The notes under the pieces: model-generated
What the model was told of the DNA's origin: nothing
The model's database searches: none
The model's input: the letters and a program-made list of their open reading frames with translations, nothing else
Assembly: GCA_001644975.1 (NCBI GenBank)
Contig: LVCQ01000003.1
Location: 1-53,828 of the forward strand
Length of the DNA: 53,828 bases
Direction: 5' to 3'
Source: Piscirickettsiaceae bacterium NZ-RLO1
Lineage (GTDB): Bacteria > Pseudomonadota > Gammaproteobacteria > Piscirickettsiales > Piscirickettsiaceae
Program-made: the position numbers and the translations under genes
Shown here: piece by piece, positions 47,284-53,828 of the stretch
Layout: every line of letters starts with the position of its first letter
How positions within the stretch are numbered: position 1 is the stretch's first letter

Positions 47284-47764
47284 TGCATCTGTTGCGCCAA
47301 AAGAGCGGGTGAATATTGTTTATAAACCTAATACTGGAGAGCAAAATGAAACTGTTGAGTTGCCATTAAAACTCTTGATGGTTGGTGATTATACAGGTAA
47401 AGAAGATCAGCGTGCTATTGAAGATAGAAGGCCTGTTAATATTAACAAAGATAATTTTAATGATGTTATGCAAGGGATGGACTTAACTCTTAATATTCCT
47501 GTAAAAAGTAAAATTTCAAATGATGATAGTGAGATTAATGTTGAGCTTAAATTTAATAAGATTGCAGATTTTAAGCCAGATAGTATTGTGGATCAGGTGG
47601 ATGAGTTGAAAAAACTTTATGAGATGCGTAAAGCCCTAGTTTCATTAAAGTCACCACTTGCAAATGTGCCTGAATTTAGGAAAAACCTGCAAAAAGTAAT
47701 AGAAAATAAAGCGACTTTGGATAAAGTATGTAATGAACTGGGTATAGAAAAGCAAGAGGGCTAA
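47276..47764 (+). CDS. tssB: T6SS contractile sheath small subunit TssB
   Basis: TssB pairs with TssC to form the cytoplasmic contractile sheath. The 162-residue protein has 'KERVNIVYKPNTGEQNETVELPLKLLMVGDYTG' and 'FNKIADFKPDSIVDQVDELKKLYEMRKAL', the canonical ImpB signature. The start has the strong site AAGGAGATAAGTA. It overlaps tssA and is followed by tssC 5 bases later. Confidence 0.96.
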   Translation: MSDASVAPKERVNIVYKPNTGEQNETVELPLKLLMVGDYTGKEDQRAIEDRRPVNINKDNFNDVMQGMDLTLNIPVKSKISNDDSEINVELKFNKIADFKPDSIVDQVDELKKLYEMRKALVSLKSPLANVPEFRKNLQKVIENKATLDKVCNELGIEKQEG

Positions 47765-47769
47765 GTGAT

Positions 47770-49242
47770 ATGGAATCTACGATTGTTGATGAACAAATAA
47801 AAGAAGACACTATCCTGATTGAAGATATTATTAGTCATACTAATATCGCTCCAGATACTGATGAGTATGCTGTTGTTAAGCAAGGGATTACAGCATTGGT
47901 TGGTGAATTGCAGAGCAAAGAAGAAGATTTAAATAATATTAAAATTGACCGGATGATGGTTGATTTAATGATTGCTAAGATAGATGAGATATTGTCTGCT
48001 CAAGTTGATGAGATTTTGCATAATGAGAAATTTCAAAACTTAGAGTCATCATGGCGAGGTTTAAAGTACGTTGTTGACCAAACAGACTTTCGGGAAAATA
48101 CTAAAATTGAAATGGTAAATATTTCAAAAGATGACTTAGTTGAAGATTTTGAGGACTCTCCTGAGGTTGTTAAGTCTGGTTTATATAAAATAATGTATAC
48201 CTCAGAGTATGGTCAGTTTGGCGGTGAGCCTTATGCTAGTGTTTTAGCAAATTATAGTTTTAATCAATCAACGCGTGATATCCAGCTATTAGAAAATGTT
48301 GCATCAATCGCTGCAATGTCCCATGCACCATTTATTGCATCAGCTGCTGAGTCTATGTTTGGTTTGGAAAGTTATGAAAAGCTACCCAATCTAAAAGATT
48401 TGCATGCAATTTTTGAAGGACCGATGTATGCAAAATGGCGGGGGTTTAGGGAGCGCGAAGATTCGCGCTATGTTGGCTTGACTTTGCCTAGGTTTATGTT
48501 GCGCACTCCCTATGATCCTGAAGAAAATCCATGTAAATCATTTCGATATACTGAAGAAGTAACGCAGCATACAGATTACTTGTGGGGAAATAGTTCGTTT
48601 GCATTTGCAACACGTTTAACCGATAGTTTTTCCCAGTTTCGTTGGTGCCCAAATATTACTGGGCCAACAAGTGGTGGGGCAGTCAGTGGTTTGCCGATTC
48701 ATTTGTTTGACTCTATGGGAGAAATTGAAACTAAAATACCGACAGAGGTGCTAGTTTCTGATCGACGTGAATTTGAGCTTTCTGAAGAGGGCTTTATACC
48801 GTTAAGTTTTAAAAAAGGTACAGATAAGGCGGTATTTTTCTCGGCAAGTTCTATTCAAAAGCCAAAATTTTTTGGTACAGATGAAGATGCACGTATGGCC
48901 GAGATGAACTATCGGCTAGGTACACAGTTACCTTATATGTTTATTGTTTGTCGTATTGCTCATTATCTAAAGGTAATTCAGCGTGAAAATATTGGTTCAT
49001 GGCGTGAGCGTGCTGATCTTGAGAAAGAATTGAATAAATGGATTAATCAATTTGTTGTTGATCAAGATAATGTTAGTGCATCAATTCGCTCTAGAAAGCC
49101 TTTGCGTAAAGCAAATGTTAAAGTCAGTGAAGTCCCAGGGAATGCAGGTTGGTACTCAATCAGTATGAATATACGCCCTCACTTTAAGTATATGGGGTCA
49201 GATATTACTTTGTCTCTTGTTGGGCGCTTAGAGCAAGATTGA
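47770..49242 (+). CDS. tssC: T6SS contractile sheath large subunit TssC
   Basis: A 490-residue ImpC-type sheath protein. It contains the conserved 'NEKFQNLESSWRGLKYVVDQTDF', 'SEYGQFGGEPYASVLANY', 'VGLTLPRFMLRTPYDPEENPCKSF' and 'NAGWYSISMNIRPHFKYMGSDITLSLVGRL'. With TssB it makes the ring-stacked sheath whose contraction drives the Hcp tube. ClpV, which recycles contracted sheath, is not in the window. Its stop TGA overlaps the tssE ATG by 1 base. Confidence 0.97.
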   Translation: MESTIVDEQIKEDTILIEDIISHTNIAPDTDEYAVVKQGITALVGELQSKEEDLNNIKIDRMMVDLMIAKIDEILSAQVDEILHNEKFQNLESSWRGLKYVVDQTDFRENTKIEMVNISKDDLVEDFEDSPEVVKSGLYKIMYTSEYGQFGGEPYASVLANYSFNQSTRDIQLLENVASIAAMSHAPFIASAAESMFGLESYEKLPNLKDLHAIFEGPMYAKWRGFREREDSRYVGLTLPRFMLRTPYDPEENPCKSFRYTEEVTQHTDYLWGNSSFAFATRLTDSFSQFRWCPNITGPTSGGAVSGLPIHLFDSMGEIETKIPTEVLVSDRREFELSEEGFIPLSFKKGTDKAVFFSASSIQKPKFFGTDEDARMAEMNYRLGTQLPYMFIVCRIAHYLKVIQRENIGSWRERADLEKELNKWINQFVVDQDNVSASIRSRKPLRKANVKVSEVPGNAGWYSISMNIRPHFKYMGSDITLSLVGRLEQD

Positions 49243-49640
49243 TGAGTTTTCTTGATAAGATTATACAGTCAAGTGATATGGAGAGTAGTTCTCCATATCA
49301 AAAAAATATTTATGATGATATTCAGATGTCTTTAATTAATTTATTAAATACGCGAGAAAACAGTTCAAAGCTATTTAGAAATTATGGTGTCAAAAATATT
49401 GCAGATATTATTCATGGTGATCAAATTGAGCTTAATCATTTTTGCCGAGATATAGAAAGACTTATTTGTGAGTATGAGCCACGTATTCGTCATGTTACTG
49501 TTGGTTTGGCTGAAGAGCATGTGATGAATAATCGATTTGAACTGATTATCAGTGGCGAGGTTTATTATGAAAATAAACCTAGAAAGGTAAATTATAGAAC
49601 TGCGATTTATCCAAATGGTGTGACTAAGGTGATGAAGTGA
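49242..49640 (+). CDS. tssE: T6SS baseplate protein TssE (gp25-like)
   Basis: TssE is the lysozyme-fold (gp25-like) part of the baseplate that nucleates the sheath. The product of about 132 residues ends with 'EYEPRIRHVTVGLAEEHVMNNRFELIISGEVYYENKPRKVNYRTAIYPN', in which E-P-R is the family signature. The start is ATG 49242, overlapping the tssC stop (TGATG); an upstream TTG adds nothing. It overlaps tssF by 4 bases. Confidence 0.92.
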   Translation: MSFLDKIIQSSDMESSSPYQKNIYDDIQMSLINLLNTRENSSKLFRNYGVKNIADIIHGDQIELNHFCRDIERLICEYEPRIRHVTVGLAEEHVMNNRFELIISGEVYYENKPRKVNYRTAIYPNGVTKVMK

Positions 49641-51325
49641 CTGTATTTGATGATTATTTAAATAAGCATCTCTCTGACGTTGATAAAGCCAGAGCTGATT
49701 TTTTACGTTTACATCCATCTCTTGAAAGTGTGATGGGACGTGATGTGACTAGCCCTGAAGTTGATGTGTTAAATAAAAGCCTAGCTTATTTAGCTGCTAA
49801 GCTTGAGCAGAAAATTGATCAGTCTTATCCTGATGTAATATTGAAAATATTTGACTTATTAGCACCTGAGTTTATTCGCCCACAGCCAAGTGCAACTATT
49901 TTGAATTTTACTCCAAAAGAAAGAGTGATGCTGTCGGCAGTTGCTATTAATAAGGGGACACAGGTATTTAGTAGTCAAGAAGGTGCAAATCGAAATATTA
50001 TTTTTACAACGACAGACTTAATAAAGGTTCCGCCGTTAAGTCTTGCTGAGGTAGCAACAGAAAGAAAAAATCATAAAGTTAAAGTTGTTTTGGATTATGA
50101 TGTATTAGAAGGTGCAGTTTTTTCTTTTGCTGATGCTGATATGCGATTTTTTATTAATAGACAGTTAAGTCAAGCATACAGCCTTTATTATGCGCTTTTT
50201 AATAAGGTTGTTTCGGTTTGTTATATTATCAATGGCAAAAGAATTCCTGCAAAAATAAAAGATTATGGCTCTAATCGGTTTAACTTAAAGTATTTAGACC
50301 GAGAGTGCTCAAGAATTAATTTATTTCAGGAATTTATCTCATTTCCTGAGCGATTTTTATTTTTTGAAATCATTTCTAGCGGTAAAAATATTACTATAGA
50401 TAAAAATTTCTATATAGAAATTATATTTGATGATAGAGATAATGAAGTTGTTGATATAGATATAGATACATTTATTTTGGGGTGTGTCGCAGGAATTAAT
50501 CTAGAAAAGGCAACAGCCATTCCGATTAAAAGAAAACCAGGGACATCACAATATCCGCTTTATATTGATAGCTATGATGAGAGTTACTCAATTTGTGATA
50601 TAAAACGTGTGAGAAGCTTTACTGTTACAGATGGAGTAAAAAAAGATTATCAGGCTATTTCTCTAATAGGGGACAAAATTGGTGGCGCTTATGAAAAAGT
50701 AACTGCCTTAACAGATAAGTGCAATCAGCTAAAATTTTCGCTACGCTTCCCCTCTGATAATTTAAGTGACAAAGATGAAGAAGAGATTATTTTCACAGAT
50801 TTGGAAGTATTTCATACAACAGCTTATGAGCGCATGGCATTATCTTCTGTTAATAAATTAGGCGATGGTGCGCCGGCCTGTTTCAATGTGAAAAATATAA
50901 CACGTATTTCTGAACCGTTGCTGCCTGATTTATCTGGAGACTCACTTTGGAAGTTATCTGGTTGCTTTAGTGGTCAATATTTTAATATTGAAACAAAAGA
51001 TGGGCTATCAAAATCTATTCAATCTTGGAAGAGTTTTATTTACCATGGCAGCAAATATCAAGCGATTATTAATAGGTTTGTTGATAGTATAAAATCAGTC
51101 AATCGCAAGTTATCTGCTTTCCCATATAAAGATGTTATTTTAAATGGTGTTGATATTAAAATAGAAGTAAATGGCAGTAAGTTTTCTGATAAGGGGGAAA
51201 TGTATATATTTTTTAATATATTAAAAGAAATTATGTTTGATCGAGTTGACTTGGGCAGCTTGTATCGCTTGTTAATTACTGATGTAGATAATATGGTTGA
51301 TATGCTATGGACAAATATCAAGTAA
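49637..51325 (+). CDS. tssF: T6SS baseplate protein TssF
   Basis: TssF (562 residues) is the large wedge subunit of the baseplate. The N terminus 'DDYLNKHLSDVDKARADFLRLHPSLESVMGRD' and 'SPEVDVLNKSLAYLAAKLEQKIDQSYPDVILKIFDLLAPEFIRPQPSATIL' are characteristic, as is 'DLSGDSLWKLSGCFSGQYF' further on. It overlaps tssE by 4 bases and tssG by 19 bases, so wedge parts are made together. Confidence 0.94.
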   Translation: MTVFDDYLNKHLSDVDKARADFLRLHPSLESVMGRDVTSPEVDVLNKSLAYLAAKLEQKIDQSYPDVILKIFDLLAPEFIRPQPSATILNFTPKERVMLSAVAINKGTQVFSSQEGANRNIIFTTTDLIKVPPLSLAEVATERKNHKVKVVLDYDVLEGAVFSFADADMRFFINRQLSQAYSLYYALFNKVVSVCYIINGKRIPAKIKDYGSNRFNLKYLDRECSRINLFQEFISFPERFLFFEIISSGKNITIDKNFYIEIIFDDRDNEVVDIDIDTFILGCVAGINLEKATAIPIKRKPGTSQYPLYIDSYDESYSICDIKRVRSFTVTDGVKKDYQAISLIGDKIGGAYEKVTALTDKCNQLKFSLRFPSDNLSDKDEEEIIFTDLEVFHTTAYERMALSSVNKLGDGAPACFNVKNITRISEPLLPDLSGDSLWKLSGCFSGQYFNIETKDGLSKSIQSWKSFIYHGSKYQAIINRFVDSIKSVNRKLSAFPYKDVILNGVDIKIEVNGSKFSDKGEMYIFFNILKEIMFDRVDLGSLYRLLITDVDNMVDMLWTNIK

Positions 51326-52263
51326 GTCAGTTGGCTCAAACTGTACTTGCTAGAGCTAAAAAAATTGATCTTAATGGTTTATGTGATATAGCTAGATTAT
51401 TAAAGAAAAGTAGTGGAAAAAATAGATCATTTTTTTACTCTAAACCTGGTTTATCTAATGATATTTTAGATATTGATAATGAGAAAATTACTTCTTTTGG
51501 TAAAGAGTCACTATTTTTAACAGCAAATGTTAATTTCTTTGGTTTGACAAATATTACATCACCGTTGCCTGAGCACTATATAGAGTTGGCTTTAGCAGAT
51601 GATTCAGGGAATATTAATAATCTTTTTTCTTTTTATTCATCTTACTTTTTTGAAATTTTATTAAAATTTATAGAAAAAGAAAGCTACTCTCTGATAGGGT
51701 CTATTAATAGAAAAAACCATATTTTTAGTTATATATCATTAATTTCTAACTTTCCTCAAGATGCTTTAACCGTTAGTAAAGAATCATTTTTTCTGGCAAG
51801 CTTAATTTCTTCAGGCAAGAGCCGCTCAGCAATGTGCTTTTTTATTAAAACTGTTTTTTCTTTTGAATCTGTGAGCTTTGATGAATTTATTTTATCTTAT
51901 GTAACACTTGAACCTGAGTTTAGAGCCTGTTTAGGAAGAAATAATTCGATGTTACATAAAGATAGTTATATCGGATCTAGGAAAAAAAGCTATCAATCAT
52001 TAATTCATGTTAATATTATTTGTCGAAATAGTTATGAGTTTTACCCTGGGTCAAGATTAACTTGTTCTTTATTTAATGTTATTAGACAAGTGATTTATTC
52101 TCCGATTAATTTTGAAATTTATATGCTAGAGAGCCAAAGCAGTTGTACACCGTCGATTTTAGGTAAGAAAACCACAGCCTTAGGATGGAATAGTGTTTTA
52201 TTTTCTAATGAGAGTGCAGGAGGTAGAGCAATTAAGAAAAAACTGATTTTAAAGGCGAGATGA
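51307..52263 (+). CDS. tssG: T6SS baseplate protein TssG
   Basis: TssG (318 residues) makes the TssF2G wedge. It shows the family pattern weakly: 'VNFFGLTNITSPLPEHYIELAL' near residue 80 is the conserved F-G-L-x-G-x-x-S-P-L-P stretch. The rest is Ser/Phe-rich and diverged, and identification rests heavily on its place between tssF (19-base overlap) and hcp. It is shorter than some family members by about 20-40 residues. Confidence 0.85.
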   Translation: MDKYQVSQLAQTVLARAKKIDLNGLCDIARLLKKSSGKNRSFFYSKPGLSNDILDIDNEKITSFGKESLFLTANVNFFGLTNITSPLPEHYIELALADDSGNINNLFSFYSSYFFEILLKFIEKESYSLIGSINRKNHIFSYISLISNFPQDALTVSKESFFLASLISSGKSRSAMCFFIKTVFSFESVSFDEFILSYVTLEPEFRACLGRNNSMLHKDSYIGSRKKSYQSLIHVNIICRNSYEFYPGSRLTCSLFNVIRQVIYSPINFEIYMLESQSSCTPSILGKKTTALGWNSVLFSNESAGGRAIKKKLILKAR

Positions 52264-52305
52264 ATATTAAATTTTCAAAATTTACGATTTAAATGAGGAA
52301 AAACC

Positions 52306-52821
52306 ATGTCTATAGCATCTTTACAGTCTAATTCAGTTTCTACGAATAAGCAGTCGAATTTTAACTGCGCGATACAAGTTAAGCTTGAAGGTAATGTCAT
52401 TACCAATGCAGATGGTGGGGATCCTGTTCATAATGCAGAGTTTGTGCCTTGTAAAGATTACAAGCTTTCTATTCAGCATAGTTTTGCGGCATTTGGAACA
52501 ACTCAAGCAACAGATAATCGTTCTGAGCAGCACTCGTTTGATTTTTCTGCGAAGTTAAGTAATGACTTGATTGCAGGCCTTATGAACGCGATGCACGGAC
52601 AAGAAACCGTTGATATTACGCTAGTGACTTACCGCCGTGTAAAAGGGAATCTTGAGGTCAGTGCGACTTATACGATTGATAAGGCGCTAATTTTGAATCT
52701 TAATATTGTCAGTGAGCAAGAAAGTGATTCTTATGTCCACTTTGTTGTTGCCGCACCTACTTATCAGTTTGACGGTGGGCAAAAGTCAGGTGAATATACG
52801 ACTAAGATTGCTTCAAGCTAA
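52306..52821 (+). CDS. hcp: T6SS tube protein Hcp
   Basis: Hcp hexamers stack into the inner tube and can carry small effectors. The 171-residue protein has the pattern of the family: 'EFVPCKDYKLSIQHSFAAFG', 'HSFDFSAKLSNDLIAGLMNAMHGQETVDITLVTYR' and 'YTIDKALILNLNIVSEQESDSYVHFVVAAPTYQFDGG'. It begins after AGGAAAAACC. It is 42 bases after tssG and may have its own promoter, because the gap includes an AT-rich stretch. It is the last gene of the plus arm, and a hairpin follows. Confidence 0.9.
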   Translation: MSIASLQSNSVSTNKQSNFNCAIQVKLEGNVITNADGGDPVHNAEFVPCKDYKLSIQHSFAAFGTTQATDNRSEQHSFDFSAKLSNDLIAGLMNAMHGQETVDITLVTYRRVKGNLEVSATYTIDKALILNLNIVSEQESDSYVHFVVAAPTYQFDGGQKSGEYTTKIASS

Positions 52822-52868
52822 GTCGAGATAATTCCTTGATTTAAATATTACATGATTTGACATAAATC

Positions 52869-52894
52869 CAAGCCAGGTGTTCATGTCTGGCTTG
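52869..52894. terminator. Hairpin between hcp and cheV
   Basis: An 8-bp stem (CAAGCCAG / CTGGCTTG) has a 10-base loop, 48 bases past the hcp stop and 32 before the cheV stop. Both strands have AT-rich tracts beyond it, not strong T runs. It is likely a shared, moderate terminator. Confidence 0.55.
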
Positions 52895-52925
52895 AATAAT
52901 TATTAGTGGTTGAGTTGATATGAAA

Positions 52926-53828
52926 TTAAGATAATGCTGCGATTTTTCTTCTTTCACAAATGACGTTGGCAATTTCATCACCATTAATTTTTGCTAAAAA
53001 CTGATCGGCTTTAACACGCTTAGCCATTTGTTGATTAAACTCACCTGAAATTGAAGTATTAAGCACAATATAAAGGTCTTTGAGTTTAGGGTGTTCTCGA
53101 CACTTTGAAGTTAGGGTATAGCCATCCATGTTGGGCATTTCAATATCAGAGAGCATCATTAATAATTTTGAATTGATATTATCTGTACCTTCTACCATCT
53201 TAGTTAGCATTTCAAATGCTTCGACACCATCGCTTGCCGTAATATATTGAACTTTCAGCTGATCAAGAATATTCGCGATTTGTCTTTTTGCAACGCGCGA
53301 GTCATCAACAAGGAGGACAGTATGTTGTGTGGTAGTGTGGTGATGTTTGGATTTTGCACTTTCGGATACGGTTAGATTAGGTGGTATGACCGTTTCTAAG
53401 ATTTTCTCTATATCAAGAATTTCAATGATCTTTTTATCATGCTGGGTAATCGCTGTTAAAAAATGAGTGTTATTAAGCCCTTTAGGCGGGCTGTGTATCT
53501 TTTGCCACGATGTTTGAATGATTTGATCAACTTCGCTGACTAAAAGACCAATCAAGCGCCGGTTATATTCTGCAATCATTAATGTGCTTAAGGATTCATG
53601 GTCTAAAAATTCATCATGTAGTATTTTGTTTAGACTGATAACAGCTAAGCTATTAAAGCCCCTAATTTTTACAATACCACGAATCGCCTCATGACTATCT
53701 GGGACTTTAGTGAGTTTAGGGCAAGTCATAATTTCTCTGACTTTAAAAACATTAATGCCATAAAACTGATTTCGAGAAACTTTAAAGAGCAATAATTCAA
53801 CCGCTGCGAGCCAAGGAGTGCAAAGCAC
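52926..53828 (-). pseudogene. cheV: CheV chemotaxis coupling protein, 5' end replaced by the repeat element
   Basis: CheV joins a CheW-like domain to a receiver. The CheW part begins at 'VELLLFKVSRNQFYGINVFKVREIM' (about residue 10), and the receiver near residue 168 has 'VLLVDDSRVAKRQ', acceptor Asp in 'SDIEMPNMDGYT' and Lys in 'FLAKI'. The family's first 15-25 residues are missing: the preceding nine codons (MLCTPWLAA, starting GTG at 53828) belong to the repeat end 53802-53828. The upstream portion, and any promoter, lie outside the window. It may be a dead gene or may be expressed from a start inside the repeat. The chemotaxis role is by homology. Confidence 0.85.
53802..53828. repeat. 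27-bp end of the G+C-rich element at the window edge
   Basis: An exact copy of 2459-2485, in the same orientation relative to the plus strand. In both places it is joined to the 5' side of a broken minus-strand gene. The sequence is cut by the window end, so the rest of this copy is not visible. Assemblies often break in such repeats. Confidence 0.85.

Noticed and set aside
49371-49718. 115-codon minus-strand frame over tssE
   Set aside because: Antisense to tssE and tssF, with no ribosome site or recognisable pattern.

Overview
The window looks like chromosomal DNA of an AT-rich gammaproteobacterium. The housekeeping blocks are in classic gammaproteobacterial order: gatCAB, mreBCD-maf-rng-yhdP, lptD-surA-pdxA-rsmA-apaG-apaH, and amgK-murU-djlA. 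Several genes suggest a host-associated, facultatively intracellular lifestyle: a broken OTU-like cysteine protease, a secreted GDSL lipase, a possible translocated effector and a type VI secretion system (T6SS). A Piscirickettsia-like organism fits best. That assignment is inference; no rRNA or marker gene in the window proves it.

Layout. 1-1270: end of an EamA-type transporter and a small winged-helix protein, both on the minus strand. 1532-2845: an OTU-like protease gene split by a G+C-rich, hairpin-rich element. 3044-3272: a small intergenic unit with a palindrome, a 16-codon ORF and a strong hairpin terminator. 3317-6692: gatB, gatA, gatC (minus). 6831-15232: mreB (frameshifted), mreC, mreD, maf, rng, yhdP (plus). 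15298-16787: a KdsB-like cytidylyltransferase overlapping a histidine phosphatase. 16818-17504: a decayed IS1595-type element. 17640-19091: a secreted GDSL lipase. 19408-26300: apaH, apaG, rsmA, pdxA, surA, lptD (minus). 26431-28905: amgK, murU, DjlA-like. 29054-32614: CheY, a DUF3530-like protein, rpe, pabA/trpG, speD. 32723-35299: two unrecognised proteins.

35394-52821 is a T6SS locus in two divergent arms. The minus arm is tssJ-K-L-M. The plus arm is DUF2169, two pentapeptide-repeat proteins, DUF3540, tssA, B, C, E, F, G and hcp. A sigma70-like promoter faces each way in the 41113-41373 gap, with a perfect 12-bp palindrome at the tssJ -35. The locus encodes membrane complex, baseplate, sheath and tube, but the window has no ClpV, VgrG or PAAR gene. 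The DUF2169/pentapeptide/DUF3540 cassette is a known type of T6SS accessory and cargo module. tssM is out of frame at an A8 tract, and its P-loop is degenerate.

The window ends inside a CheV gene whose 5' end is replaced by the same 27 bp that terminates the element inside the OTU gene. One repeat family has therefore hit two genes here, and the right edge of the window lies within a copy of it. Two single-base frameshifts (mreB, tssM) could be sequencing errors or real lesions.
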